From Evansella halocellulosilytica (GTDB lineage Bacteria; Bacillota; Bacilli; Bacillales; Salisediminibacteriaceae): a stretch of 64,000 bases of DNA. The notes under the pieces are model-generated. The model searched no databases, had not been told where the DNA came from, and was given only the letters and a program-made list of their open reading frames with translations. Shown here one piece after another: positions 16,897 through 25,861 of the stretch (positions within the stretch are counted from its first letter, which is position 1; every line of letters begins with the position of its first letter). Position numbers and translations under genes: made by a program. The stretch lies in contig NZ_NIST01000001.1 of assembly GCF_002335745.1 (NCBI RefSeq), positions 2,615,203 to 2,679,202 of the forward strand, in the 5' to 3' direction.

Positions 16897-18843
16897 ATGG
16901 CGTTAAATGTCACACAAAAATTAATAAAAGAACATTTAATCTCAGGAACGATGACGCCTGGTGAAGAAATTGGTTTGAAAATCGATCAGACGTTAACACA
17001 AGATGCAACTGGAACAATGGTCATGCTTGAACTTGAAGCAATGGGAATTGAGCGGGCAAAAACTGAAGCATCAGCTCAATATGTCGATCATAATATCATT
17101 CAAGTTGACAGCAAGAATCCTGATGATCACTTGTTTTTACAAAGTGCAACGAGACGATTTGGACTTTATTATAGTCAGCCGGGAAATGGTGTGAGTCACC
17201 CCGTTCATATGCAGCGAATTGCTATTCCTGGTAAAACGTTGTTAGGTTCAGACAGCCATACTTGTGCGAATGGGTGTATGGGGATGTTAGCGATGGGTGC
17301 TGGAGGAATCGATGTAGCAATGGCAATTGCTGGCGAACCGATTTATATAAAGATGCCTAAAGTGTGGGGAATTAAATTAACTGGAAAATTAAATGACTGG
17401 GTGAGTGCAAAAGATGTCATCTTAGAATTATTGCGCCGTCATGATGTCAAAGGCGGTGTCGGAACGATTATCGAATATTATGGTCCCGGGCTAGATTCAT
17501 TAGATGCAATGGACCGCCACGTGATCGCAAACATGGGGGCAGAATTAGGTGCAACGACGACTGTTTTCCCATCGGACAGCGAAGTGAAAAGATTTTTGTC
17601 GACTCAAAAAAGAGAAGAAGATTGGGCTGAGCTTGTTGCGGATGATGGCTCAACATATGATTTACATGAAGAGATTGATTTGTCCGCGATCGAACCGATG
17701 ATTGCGAAACCATCAAGTCCTGGAAATGTTGTATGTGTTTCAGAGGTTGAAGGAGAGCCAATTTATCAATCTTATATAGGCTCGTCTGCAAATCCTGGCT
17801 ATCGTGATTTTGCCATTGTCGCAGAAATTGTCAAAGGAAAGTCGGTTGCGAGTGGCGTATCGTTTGATATTAACCCTTCATCTAGACAAATTTTAACAGA
17901 TTTAATTAATGAAGGACACATAACGAGTCTTATTTCAGCTGGAGGACGACTGCATCAAGCCGGGTGCAATGGTTGTATTGGAATGGGGCAAGCACCAGCA
18001 ACGGGACGGAACAGTTTGCGGACGACTCCCCGTAACTTTCCTGGCAGGTCCGGAACGAGAGAGGACAGTGTTTACTTATGCAGTCCTGAAACAGCAGCGG
18101 CTTCTGCACTTACAGGTAAAATAACTGATCCGAGAACATTAGGTATGGATTACCCACGAGTAAAGGAACCGAAGAATCCGACAATTGATGTAGATTTATT
18201 AGAAGAACCTTTGCCTTATGAAGAAGCAAAAAAGGTAGAGCTATTTAAAAGTCCGAACATTACTTCGATACCTGAAATGGAGCCTCTTCCAGATGAGCTC
18301 GATATTCCGATTTTATTAAAAGTGAGTGATAACATATCGACAGATGAGATTCTTGCCGGTGGTGCGCGCGTACTACCGTATAGAAGTAACTTACAGGAAA
18401 TCAGCAAATTTTCGTTTGAGATTTTAGATGAAACTTATTACGATCGTGCGCAAAAAATAGTAAAAAATGGGGGACATGCCATCGTTGGAGGCTATAATTA
18501 CGGTCAAGGGTCGAGCCGAGAGCATGCGGCTTTAGCCCCGCGTTTTCTAGGGTTACGAGCAGTCATTGTTAAAGACTATGCGCGAATTCATTGGCAAAAC
18601 CTTGTAAATTTTGGTGTTCTCCCACTAACGTTTAAAAATGAGGTGGATTTTGACAAACTCAATGCAGGGGATGTCATTTCTTTCAGAAGGCTTCGAGAGG
18701 AGCTCCAGACTGGTCACGAAATCCATGCATCGATTAATGAGAAGGAATTAACGATTACGTGTATTCACTCATTGTCCGAGAGACAAGTCGACATGATGTT
18801 GAAAGGTGGATTAATCAATTGGGTTAAAGCAAGACAAGCATAA
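16897..18843 (+). CDS. aconitate hydratase, Aquifex-type short form
   Basis: This 648-residue [4Fe-4S] enzyme would interconvert citrate and isocitrate via cis-aconitate. The iron-sulfur ligands are in SDSHTCANGCMG (about residue 120) and AGCNGCIGMGQAPATG (about 350). The swivel domain carries GGYNYGQGSSREHAALAPRFLG (about 530). At about 650 residues it is far shorter than the roughly 900-residue CitB of B. subtilis and fits the subfamily called putative, Aquifex-type. A normal citB may lie elsewhere, making this a second aconitase or a related hydratase. ATG 16897 follows AAGGAG. It is directly followed by a small zinc-ribbon gene. Confidence 0.88.
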   Translation: MALNVTQKLIKEHLISGTMTPGEEIGLKIDQTLTQDATGTMVMLELEAMGIERAKTEASAQYVDHNIIQVDSKNPDDHLFLQSATRRFGLYYSQPGNGVSHPVHMQRIAIPGKTLLGSDSHTCANGCMGMLAMGAGGIDVAMAIAGEPIYIKMPKVWGIKLTGKLNDWVSAKDVILELLRRHDVKGGVGTIIEYYGPGLDSLDAMDRHVIANMGAELGATTTVFPSDSEVKRFLSTQKREEDWAELVADDGSTYDLHEEIDLSAIEPMIAKPSSPGNVVCVSEVEGEPIYQSYIGSSANPGYRDFAIVAEIVKGKSVASGVSFDINPSSRQILTDLINEGHITSLISAGGRLHQAGCNGCIGMGQAPATGRNSLRTTPRNFPGRSGTREDSVYLCSPETAAASALTGKITDPRTLGMDYPRVKEPKNPTIDVDLLEEPLPYEEAKKVELFKSPNITSIPEMEPLPDELDIPILLKVSDNISTDEILAGGARVLPYRSNLQEISKFSFEILDETYYDRAQKIVKNGGHAIVGGYNYGQGSSREHAALAPRFLGLRAVIVKDYARIHWQNLVNFGVLPLTFKNEVDFDKLNAGDVISFRRLREELQTGHEIHASINEKELTITCIHSLSERQVDMMLKGGLINWVKARQA

Positions 18844-18857
18844 GGAGGTGTACAAAA

Positions 18858-19031
18858 GTGAGTCATGAAAATCGATGTAAAGCTTGTGATGGTTCTGGAT
18901 TGTTAATGGATGATGAAGAGTGGAGATACCCTTGTACAGTGTGCGGCGGTGATGGTGTGATGAGTCTAGGGGAGAAGCCGGAACCAGACAAGCCCTTTTC
19001 AGTTGATCAAAATAATCGCACACTTGAATAA
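18858..19031 (+). CDS. 57-residue zinc-ribbon protein (YuiA-like)
   Basis: A small frame begins at GTG 18858 behind a perfect AGGAGG seven to ten bases upstream and 15 bases after the aconitase stop codon, so the two are very likely cotranscribed. It encodes two CxxCxGxG motifs (CKACDGSG at about residues 7-14 and CTVCGGDG at about 26-33), as in DnaJ zinc centres and small Bacillus proteins such as YuiA, then a polar tail. It probably binds one zinc ion. The tight link to an Fe-S enzyme suggests an accessory role, which is inference. Confidence 0.75.
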   Translation: MSHENRCKACDGSGLLMDDEEWRYPCTVCGGDGVMSLGEKPEPDKPFSVDQNNRTLE

Positions 19032-19044
19032 AAATGATGCAATA

Positions 19045-19076
19045 AGCAGTCAGTTATCATGTACTGGCTGCTTTTC
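19045..19076 (+). terminator. intrinsic terminator
   Basis: AGCAGTCAGT pairs with ACTGGCTGCT (one G-T pair) and is followed by TTTTCT, closing the aconitase and zinc-ribbon unit. Confidence 0.85.
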
Positions 19077-19157
19077 TAATGAACCGTTTTGCTAACGAGA
19101 TTGTTTGTCAATATGGTATAATTTGTTTTTAATTTATAATATGGAGAGGCGGTCACG

Positions 19158-19877
19158 ATGGTAAAAGTTATTTTGTTTGATTTAGATGGGACATTGCTTC
19201 CGATGGATACAAATGCATTTGTAAACCATTACATAAAGGAATTGGCACCGAAAGTAGGGCATATCGTTGATCCGAAACAATTTGTACAGGCGCTCATGGC
19301 TGGAACTGAAGCGATGATTAAAAATTTAGATTCTAGCAAGACGAATGAGAAAGTATTTGAAGAAGCGTTTTTACCGTTATTAGGTGTAAAAAAAGAAGAC
19401 ATTTGGCCAACATTAGATGATTTTTATGAAACGGTGTTTCCGACGTTTTCATATATGTGTCAGCCGACACCGGAAGCAAAAAAAGTGGTTGAAGAAGCTG
19501 TCGACCAAGGTTATCGTCTCGCAATAGCGACGAACCCGGTCTTCCCGAAAGCAGCTATTTACCACAGATTAAATTGGGCAGGAATTGATAAAATCCCTTT
19601 TGAAATTGTAACTGTGTATGAAGAAAATGTTTTTACAAAGCCACATGCTCAATATTATCAAGATCTATCAGACCGGTTAAATGTGAAGCCGGAAGAATGT
19701 ATGATGGTAGGAAACGATATGCAGGAAGATATGGTTGCGAGTGAAATAGGGATGAAAACATTCCTAATTGAAGGAAATGTTATTGACCGCGGCCAACCGC
19801 AATATCAAATGAATGATCGAGGAACGATAGAACAATTTTATAATCAGTTAAAGCAGAAAACGGGATTATTTGCATGA
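19158..19877 (+). CDS. HAD-superfamily hydrolase
   Basis: This 239-residue cytoplasmic phosphohydrolase of the haloacid dehalogenase superfamily has motif I FDLDGTLLPMD (residues 7-17), with the nucleophile Asp and the acid Asp. Motif II is ATNP (about 121), and motif IV is GNDMQEDM (about 187), which binds Mg2+. The helical cap between motifs I and II is of the C1 type. The substrate is unknown. ATG 19158 follows GGAGAGG. A -10-like TATAAT occurs at about 19117 and 19134, so it has its own promoter region, and it ends in its own terminator. Confidence 0.88.
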   Translation: MVKVILFDLDGTLLPMDTNAFVNHYIKELAPKVGHIVDPKQFVQALMAGTEAMIKNLDSSKTNEKVFEEAFLPLLGVKKEDIWPTLDDFYETVFPTFSYMCQPTPEAKKVVEEAVDQGYRLAIATNPVFPKAAIYHRLNWAGIDKIPFEIVTVYEENVFTKPHAQYYQDLSDRLNVKPEECMMVGNDMQEDMVASEIGMKTFLIEGNVIDRGQPQYQMNDRGTIEQFYNQLKQKTGLFA

Positions 19878-19882
19878 AGCAG

Positions 19883-19914
19883 AAAGAGGACTCTTGTGGA
19901 AGTCCTCTTTTTTG
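19883..19914. terminator. bidirectional terminator
   Basis: AAAGAGGACT pairs with AGTCCTCTTT, followed by further T. It separates the HAD gene from the convergent small gene at 19917. Confidence 0.9.
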
Positions 19915-19916
19915 AA

Positions 19917-20171
19917 TTAATTTTTAACTAGCTCATGGGTCAGTTCTTGCTCAAGAAATCCTGCCAAACCAATGTTGCTTTCTAAATCGACAATGTATAT
20001 TGTCTTATTATTTTTTACCCATGAAACGTATGTGGAGTAAAATGGATGGCTTTCTTTAAAATATTTCTCCAGCTCTTCTCTTTCAGAACAAATGTCTTTC
20101 ACTTTCCCTTTTCCAACATATTCACTTCTGCCGTGTTTATTAACGTAAACAGTATCTCCAACATTAAACAA
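19917..20171 (-). CDS. hypothetical protein with N-terminal SH3/KOW-like strand
   Basis: This 84-residue soluble protein begins FNVGDTVYVNKHGRSEYVGKG, which resembles the first strands of a small beta-barrel (KOW or SH3-like). It then has an Arg/Glu/Lys helix and YSTYVSWVKNNKTIYIVDLES. I do not recognise the family. The frame opens at GTG 20180, but TTG 20171 sits eight bases behind TTGGAG and is the better start. It converges on the HAD gene and shares its terminator. Confidence 0.6.
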   Translation of the reverse strand: MFNVGDTVYVNKHGRSEYVGKGKVKDICSEREELEKYFKESHPFYSTYVSWVKNNKTIYIVDLESNIGLAGFLEQELTHELVKN

Positions 20172-20465
20172 AATGATCACTCCAATACTAAAGAAGTTAT
20201 TTTAATCTATGATGATAAGAATGACTTTATTTTATCATATCCAGCTAAACAATCCCTACCCTTTCTTATCATCCAATCGTTCCATTTTCTGCCCCAATTT
20301 AATCTAATTCGTCAGGAGTTTATATTTCAAAGCTTGAGCTTCATTGGGTTAAGTTTTACGTATTTCTTGTTGTATTCAAAAGGATTTTTCAATTATAAGG
20401 AGAACCATATTTGAGAGGTTCATTTTATAGGTCATTTGAAAAAACACATTGAGGGGAGAATGACG

Positions 20466-21902
20466 ATGAAAACGGACAAGTGGATAACGAAGTTTGAACC
20501 TTTTGCTGGACGCCTCATTGAAAAATATCAAGTTCCTGGTACTGCGCTAGCAGTCTCACATCATGGAAAAATGATTTACAAGGAAGGTAAAGGGTATCGC
20601 AACGTTGATGAAAAGCTTGAAGTGACAGAGAATACACTCTTTGGGATTGCTTCAATAACAAAATCATTTACCGCGATTGCGATTATGCAATTACAGGAGA
20701 GGGGAAGCCTTACGGTCAATGACCCGGTCGTTCGTTATTTACCAGAATTTAAGACGAGTGACCCAGCACATACTGAACGCGTAACAATTCATCATTTTCT
20801 TACCCATACATCTGGACTCCCAACATTGCCGACGCTTTACTATGCAATGAAACGTACGATGGAAAATGATTCGTCAATCTCCGAGCAACAAATGGAACGG
20901 TTAAATGAACATGAACCAATTGATGATTACGAACAGCTAATGAGCTTTGTTGGCGAATTAACCTTTGATCTATTAGGTGAGCCGGGAACAGAATTTAGCT
21001 ATTCAAATGATGCATATGCCTTACTAGGTGCGATTGTTGAGCGAGTGAGTGGGATGCCGTATGACGAATATGTGACAGAAAATATTTTGAAGCCTCTAAA
21101 CATGACCTCAAGTACATTTGATTTAAATCGTGTGATACATGCAGAAGATGTAACGACGTTGTACGCATCGAAAGAAGAAGACGGTGAAAAAGAAATCTAT
21201 AAATCAGACGTGTGGTGGGATGCACCAGCGATGTTAGCAGGTGGTTTTCTTAGGTCAACATTGAAAGATATGATGAAATACACAGAACTCTATTTGAATG
21301 ATGGCACTGTTCATCACTCTCGAATTCTTACTCCAGAAAGTTTGCGTGAAATGGTACATCCTCATGTTCAATATGAGAAAAATAAATATTACGGGTACGG
21401 ACTGATGATCACTCCTGATTACAATGGAGCGACATTAGTCGAACATGGCGGAAGCTTGAAAGGAGTTTCATCTCATTTAAGTGTCGTTCCAGAAAAAAGA
21501 TTAGCCGGTGTCGTATTAACGAACATTGTTGGTGTACCTGTTTCATCGCTGTTGTTAGGAGCGCTTAATGCTGTACAAGGAGTAGAACCGGATACTCCGC
21601 TGCAAACGTATCAAGATTACGAAGTTCAGGCTGATCTTCTTGAGAAGTATTGTGGGACATTTACTTCTGGAGAAGGTGCAGAAATTAATGTGACTAAAAA
21701 AGATAATCAGCTTCTTTTTGAATCAGAAGGAGAAAGTTATTCGATGAGACCGGTCGATCGTCATTTATTTACAGTGGAAATGAATGAATCGGAAACACCG
21801 GTTCGCTTTTTAGTCAATGATGAACAAGAGGTATATGGTATTTTTCTAGGAGTGAGACAGTTACTAAAAGGTGAAGTCGAGCAAAAGTCAGAAAGTGTAT
21901 AA
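20466..21902 (+). CDS. beta-lactamase-family serine hydrolase
   Basis: This 478-residue protein is related to class C beta-lactamases, esterases and DD-peptidases. The catalytic SxxK is SITK (Ser63, Lys66), the YxN motif is YSN in FSYSNDAYALLG (about 178), and the third motif is HGG in VEHGGSLKG (about 335) instead of KTG, as in many members of this family. A C-terminal beta-domain of about 110 residues follows. No signal peptide is present at the chosen start. The frame opens at 20436, but ATG 20466 lies nine bases behind GAGGGGAG. It may act on peptides or esters in the cytoplasm; the substrate is unknown. Confidence 0.88.
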   Translation: MKTDKWITKFEPFAGRLIEKYQVPGTALAVSHHGKMIYKEGKGYRNVDEKLEVTENTLFGIASITKSFTAIAIMQLQERGSLTVNDPVVRYLPEFKTSDPAHTERVTIHHFLTHTSGLPTLPTLYYAMKRTMENDSSISEQQMERLNEHEPIDDYEQLMSFVGELTFDLLGEPGTEFSYSNDAYALLGAIVERVSGMPYDEYVTENILKPLNMTSSTFDLNRVIHAEDVTTLYASKEEDGEKEIYKSDVWWDAPAMLAGGFLRSTLKDMMKYTELYLNDGTVHHSRILTPESLREMVHPHVQYEKNKYYGYGLMITPDYNGATLVEHGGSLKGVSSHLSVVPEKRLAGVVLTNIVGVPVSSLLLGALNAVQGVEPDTPLQTYQDYEVQADLLEKYCGTFTSGEGAEINVTKKDNQLLFESEGESYSMRPVDRHLFTVEMNESETPVRFLVNDEQEVYGIFLGVRQLLKGEVEQKSESV

Positions 21903-21915
21903 AGAAATCAGTTGA

Positions 21916-21950
21916 AAGTACATGGGGAATCAATAGCCATGTACTTTTTG
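21916..21950 (+). terminator. intrinsic terminator
   Basis: AAAGTACATGG pairs with CCATGTACTTT, and the hairpin ends in TTTTT. It closes the serine hydrolase gene. Confidence 0.9.
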
Positions 21951-22038
21951 TTGTAGTGCTGTTCACGATTTTGATCGGACAACAAGTGCGCGATGACCTC
22001 GAAAATCATGGTTTTACAAAGGAATGGGAGGACCCTGT

Positions 22039-22066
22039 AGTCACCACATCCGTGTGGAAGCTCGTG
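22039..22066. repeat. 28-bp match to repeat at 43709, inverted
   Basis: AGTCACCACATCCGTGTGGA plus eight more bases is exactly the reverse complement of 43709-43736. The core CCACA-TCCG-TGTGG can form a small hairpin. It lies in the leader of the acyltransferase gene. Confidence 0.8.
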
Positions 22067-22176
22067 ATGTAACGTTTGTGGCTCTTTTTGTCCTCCTTTT
22101 TAAACACGCATTAGGGATAATTTTCCCTGGCTTGCAAAAAATAATTGTACAACCTTTAATAGCCGGAGGAAGGGTC

Positions 22177-22812
22177 ATGTTTTACAAACTGCTTAAGTTT
22201 ATTGCCAAAATTATTATTCCAATCAAATATAAAATTAAAGTGTTTCATGAGAACGATCAATTGCCTTCAGGTGCTTTTATCGTTTCTTCTAACCATACGA
22301 GCTGTCTCGATCCAATCGTAATTAGCTTACTATTAAAGAGAGACATTCATTTTTTAGCAAAAGCTGAACTATTCCAAAATAAATTATCCAATTTGTTTTT
22401 TAAAGGGCTACTTGCAATTCCTGTTGATCGACGTAAAGGAAACAGGATAAAGCCTGTCAGAAGTGCATTAAGGCTTTTAAAGAAGGGAGAGGTTGTCGGA
22501 ATCTTCCCAGAAGGATCGAGGATGAAGGAAGGTGAAAGGGTGCCACCTAAAAACGGTGTAGCTTTTTTAGGTTTAAAAGGAGATGTCCCAGTTTTACCTG
22601 TTGCCATCTCTCTTTCGAAAAAAAGAAAATGGTTTAGAGAAGAAGCGTTGATTCATTTTGGTACACCAATAGATATATCAACAGTTGGACTAACTCATTA
22701 CAGCGAACTTGCAGCTTATATTTTTAACCAATCTCTTGAATTATTACCGGGAGAAAGAAGGACGGTTCATATAAACCTCAATGTTGAATCAAAAAAGGAA
22801 ATGAAGCAATAA
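22177..22812 (+). CDS. plsC: 1-acyl-sn-glycerol-3-phosphate acyltransferase
   Basis: This 211-residue PlsC-family enzyme transfers an acyl chain to lysophosphatidate in phospholipid synthesis at the inner membrane face. The catalytic NHTSCLD (H-x4-D, about residue 37) and the substrate motif FPEGSR (about 110) are present, along with LAIPVDRRKG and a PVAIS segment. A much longer frame opens at 22024 across a repeat, but ATG 22177 follows CGGAGGAAGG and gives the usual N-terminus. The gene is free-standing here. Membership in the family is clear; a minor or alternative acyl substrate is possible. Confidence 0.9.
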   Translation: MFYKLLKFIAKIIIPIKYKIKVFHENDQLPSGAFIVSSNHTSCLDPIVISLLLKRDIHFLAKAELFQNKLSNLFFKGLLAIPVDRRKGNRIKPVRSALRLLKKGEVVGIFPEGSRMKEGERVPPKNGVAFLGLKGDVPVLPVAISLSKKRKWFREEALIHFGTPIDISTVGLTHYSELAAYIFNQSLELLPGERRTVHINLNVESKKEMKQ

Positions 22813-22903
22813 AGCTAATAGAGGAGCTATTTTTAACTATGAGAATTGATAAAAAATATATGGACAATCGTATAACGTCAACTAAAGTTTGGATGAAACC
22901 CCA

Positions 22904-22956
22904 AAAGTCGTATACATAAAGGCTGTGACGAGAGTCGTTAAAATGTATACGACTTT
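22904..22956. terminator. long-stem hairpin between convergent genes
   Basis: AAAGTCGTATACAT pairs with ATGTATACGACTTT, a perfect 14-base stem with a 25-base loop, between plsC and the convergent hydrolase gene. T-runs are short on both sides, so it is a probable but not ideal terminator. Confidence 0.65.
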
Positions 22957-22977
22957 ATGAAATGACTATTTGATATT

Positions 22978-24474
22978 TTACATAAGTGATATTTCGTCCT
23001 CGTCAGCTGTCAGTTGAAGAATCCACTCTTTCATATCGACCATACGTAAGTATTTTGGCGACGAATTTGTACCAGTAACGATCATTGGAATATTTGTGTC
23101 ATTTGCATGGATTCCACCATGACTTGCCCCGCCTACATGAGTTGGGGTACTTTCTCCAATGAATTGATAATCGGGTTTGACGGTTGTTACGACGAAGTCT
23201 CCTTCATGTGAAGTTAAAGAGCTATGAAGTCGTTTTAATGCATCTGGATAATCTCCGTAATCAATCCCTTGTCCTTCAACTTTTAAATCGAGAATGGATT
23301 CATCACCGTCAATTTTCCAAGTTTGATTATAAATATCTTTAAAATCACCGTTTGGTTTAAATTTAAATGTCTCATCTGTTCCACTGCTTGTAACAAAATA
23401 CCAATCATCAGATTTCCATGCAATGATCTCTATGCGATCATCACTTTGTAACTTTTCAACAATAGCTGATATAGGAACTTCATTCGTATTTAATGAATAG
23501 ATAAAGCATGAGCGAAGATTAATCGCTAATACAATGTCGTCCTCTTTACGCACACCTTTTCTCAGCTTTGTGATTTTAAAAGGCTGTAACAGTTTACGTA
23601 AGTCAACAGAAGCTGTTTCTTTATTATTTGTAATTCTTGATTGCCCATTATCCCCTATTAAAATCCATATGTGATTTTCTAAAGCTTGTTCCCAGCTTTC
23701 AAATGTATCTAATATTGTTTGTAATTGCTGATCCATCTCCTTGATTCCTTTAATATCCATTGGACCATGTTTATGGACATTCTTATCATGGTCAGGTAAA
23801 TAGACAATTGAAAATTGAGGAAGCTGATGATTTTTTACTAACTCGGAAAACTCTTGCACCGAATAATTATTATTAAAACCAAAGTTATTCCATAAGTGAC
23901 TATATTTTTTATTGCTACTAAACCCTGCCAATCTGCCGTATACAAATGTTGAAGGGGTTTTTACGTGTAAATTCTTTTCAATGGCTACAAAAAAACGAAC
24001 GAGTGGCGGAATGGTCATCGTATTTTCGATACTACCTCGGTGCATGAGTGTATTAATAGATGCTGATTCCTTGCCTAGCTCATGTAATTCTTCATGGATC
24101 GTTTTTGTGTCAGGGTTTAAGTAAGACTGGTTTAAGTGATAAAAAATATCATATAAACTTCTTGTTAACCCGAGCTTCATCAATTCAAATACATGTGTAC
24201 CATGATTGATGATCCGGTTCTGGTTTTGGCTGTACCAAACGAGAGCTGGAATACGATGTTCATCGCAATATTTACCTGTTAATAGCGTACTCTCTACATT
24301 GACAGACATTGCTGGAAAAGGGGTAACGACATTTGGGTAATAATTTCCATGTTCCATAAAATATGAAAGAGCAGGCATATTTTCTTCTTTTAATGCAAGC
24401 TGAAGAGGCTTGTCCATTAGTGTGTCAAGCATAATCATAATGACACTTTGGTGATCTGTTTTATCAGTGGTCAA
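22978..24474 (-). CDS. AP-superfamily phosphodiesterase/phosphatase
   Basis: This 498-residue protein of the alkaline phosphatase/nucleotide pyrophosphatase superfamily has metal-binding motifs MIMLDTLMD near residue 16, FPAMSVNVESTLLTG with the nucleophile region (about 53), YLPDHDKNVHKHG (about 229), IGDNGQ (about 272) and THVGGASHGG (about 452). There is no signal peptide, so it appears cytoplasmic, unlike many family members. Start TTG 24474 follows GGGGGG. The substrate is not evident. It converges on plsC and does not share an operon with its neighbours. Confidence 0.8.
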   Translation of the reverse strand: MTTDKTDHQSVIMIMLDTLMDKPLQLALKEENMPALSYFMEHGNYYPNVVTPFPAMSVNVESTLLTGKYCDEHRIPALVWYSQNQNRIINHGTHVFELMKLGLTRSLYDIFYHLNQSYLNPDTKTIHEELHELGKESASINTLMHRGSIENTMTIPPLVRFFVAIEKNLHVKTPSTFVYGRLAGFSSNKKYSHLWNNFGFNNNYSVQEFSELVKNHQLPQFSIVYLPDHDKNVHKHGPMDIKGIKEMDQQLQTILDTFESWEQALENHIWILIGDNGQSRITNNKETASVDLRKLLQPFKITKLRKGVRKEDDIVLAINLRSCFIYSLNTNEVPISAIVEKLQSDDRIEIIAWKSDDWYFVTSSGTDETFKFKPNGDFKDIYNQTWKIDGDESILDLKVEGQGIDYGDYPDALKRLHSSLTSHEGDFVVTTVKPDYQFIGESTPTHVGGASHGGIHANDTNIPMIVTGTNSSPKYLRMVDMKEWILQLTADEDEISLM

Positions 24475-24507
24475 AAAAATCCCCCCATTTCAATCGTTTA
24501 AAAAGGA

Positions 24508-24651
24508 TGTTCAAAAAGTCCGGGAAAAATAGCTTTCGTATCTCCGCGTTGACTCGTTTCTCTGTTACTCATGTATGAATACCATACGCTTCATTACTCA
24601 AAACTTCGTCGCTTTGATCTACTCGTTTCTTTTTGTCCACCTTTTTGAACA
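24508..24651. mobile_element. 144-bp element with inverted ends
   Basis: The segment begins TGTTCAAAAAG and ends CTTTTTGAACA, perfect 11-base terminal inverted repeats, and encodes nothing. Its left part, AATAGCTTTCGTATCTCCGCG, recurs inverted with changes at 57999-58047 next to the same TTCAAAAAGTCC end. It looks like a small non-autonomous (MITE-like) element lying in the promoter region of the preceding minus-strand gene. Confidence 0.6.
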
Positions 24652-24746
24652 CACACTTAAAATGTATTTGTCAAATCATTCTAATTAGTATTATTTCAGG
24701 TAGTTTATGTTTTTATGTAGTGACCCTACATCTTTATATAATTGAT

Positions 24747-24780
24747 AAAAAAATGCACTTGGCATAACGTGCCAAGTGCA
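24747..24780 (-). terminator. intrinsic terminator
   Basis: The perfect 11-base stem TGCACTTGGCA/TGCCAAGTGCA is followed by seven T on the minus strand, 11 bases past the dehydrogenase stop codon. Confidence 0.95.
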
Positions 24781-24791
24781 GTGGATTTGAT

Positions 24792-25670
24792 CTATCCATT
24801 CACGATATCTCCTCCATTTACATGAAGGACTTGTCCTGAAACATAAGAAGAATCATCAGAAGCTAAGTAGACGTAACTCGGTGCCAATTCAGCAGGGTGA
24901 CCAGGTCTTCCCATCGGACTACTTGTCCCGAAATTAGCTACTTGATCTGCAGGGAAGGAGGCTGGGATTAACGGAGTCCAAATCGGTCCAGGAGCGACTG
25001 CATTGACACGTATTCCCGAGCTGACAAGATTTTCTGATAGTGAGCGGGTTAAAGCGACCATCGCTCCTTTCGTAGCAGCATAATCCATTAATTCAGGCAT
25101 TCCTTTATACGCGACGATCGAAACGGTATTTATAATCGTGCTTCCCTCCTTTAGGTGGGGACGAGCTGCTTTTATGAAGTGAAAGCAAGAAAAAATGTTT
25201 GTTTGAAAGGTCCGTTCCAATTGTGCACTCGATATATCTTCAATTTTTTCTTGGTAATGTTGTTCTGCTGCATTGTTTATTAAGCAATCTAATTGTCCAA
25301 ATTGATTGATTGTTCGTTGGACGGCTTCCTGACAAAATTGCTCAACACCGACATCACCGGATATTAGTAAACATTGTCCGCCAACGCGTTCGACTTCTGC
25401 TTTTGTTTTTTCTGCATCTTCATGTTCATCTAAATAAATGAGTGACAATTTAGCTCCTTCTTTTGCAAATGCAATGGCAACTGCGCGTCCGATTCCGCTG
25501 TCACCGCCAGTTAATAAAACGACTTTATCTTTTAACTTGTTTGTGCCTTTATAGTTTGGATCGTCATAAATCGGTAACGGATTCATTTCGGATTCGAATC
25601 CAGGCTGCCGGTTTTGGGTTTGTGCTGGCTGACCATTTGTCTGCTTATCTTTTATATCTTGATATTTCAT
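24792..25670 (-). CDS. short-chain dehydrogenase (YhdF/YdaD-like)
   Basis: This 292-residue NAD(P)-dependent oxidoreductase has a polar N-terminal extension typical of the general-stress group (QPAQTQNRQPG, then PLPIYDDPNYKGTNKL). The Rossmann motif TGGDSGIGRA is at about 55-64, NNAAE at about 132, the active Ser in TVSIVAYKG (about 184), YAATK at about 198 and the PGPIWTPL loop at about 229. B. subtilis members of this group belong to the SigB stress regulon, but I found no convincing SigB promoter here. ATG 25670 follows AAGGAG. The substrate is unknown. Confidence 0.9.
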   Translation of the reverse strand: MKYQDIKDKQTNGQPAQTQNRQPGFESEMNPLPIYDDPNYKGTNKLKDKVVLLTGGDSGIGRAVAIAFAKEGAKLSLIYLDEHEDAEKTKAEVERVGGQCLLISGDVGVEQFCQEAVQRTINQFGQLDCLINNAAEQHYQEKIEDISSAQLERTFQTNIFSCFHFIKAARPHLKEGSTIINTVSIVAYKGMPELMDYAATKGAMVALTRSLSENLVSSGIRVNAVAPGPIWTPLIPASFPADQVANFGTSSPMGRPGHPAELAPSYVYLASDDSSYVSGQVLHVNGGDIVNG

Positions 25671-25764
25671 GAAATCACTCCTTAAATTGTTTTATGTTCA
25701 AGAAAAGCACCTATTTTATATAGGGTGTCTTTATTAAACTTTCAATAACCAAAAAAATAATAGT

Positions 25765-25793
25765 TTGACAACTCTGACATCTTAATTTAGAAT
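25765..25793 (+). promoter_or_regulatory. SigA promoter of gntR-type gene
   Basis: TTGACA (25765-25770) and TAGAAT (25788-25793) are separated by 17 bases, a strong vegetative promoter reading into the regulator gene. Confidence 0.8.
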
Positions 25794-25798
25794 TTAAC

Positions 25799-25809
25799 TT
25801 GTAATACAA
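25799..25809. promoter_or_regulatory. palindromic GntR-type operator
   Basis: TTGTAATACAA is a perfect inverted repeat of TTGT around three bases and fits the TNGTN(0-3)ACNA half-site pattern of FadR-subfamily operators. It overlaps the expected transcription start, consistent with autorepression. ACAACTAACAAC is repeated just downstream. Confidence 0.65.
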
Positions 25810-25861
25810 CTAACAACATACAACTAACAACTTAAAATATTTTAAATGAAGGTGATGGGTG

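Noticed and set aside
22024..22176. N-terminal extension of the acyltransferase
   Set aside because: It crosses a dispersed repeat and lacks a start signal. The internal ATG 22177 has a strong ribosome binding site and gives the family's normal N-terminus.
25670..25760. SigB promoter before the stress-type dehydrogenase
   Set aside because: GTTTAA is present on the minus strand, but no GGGWAW follows at 12-15 bases. Only an inverted repeat CACCTAT/ATAGGGTG is seen.
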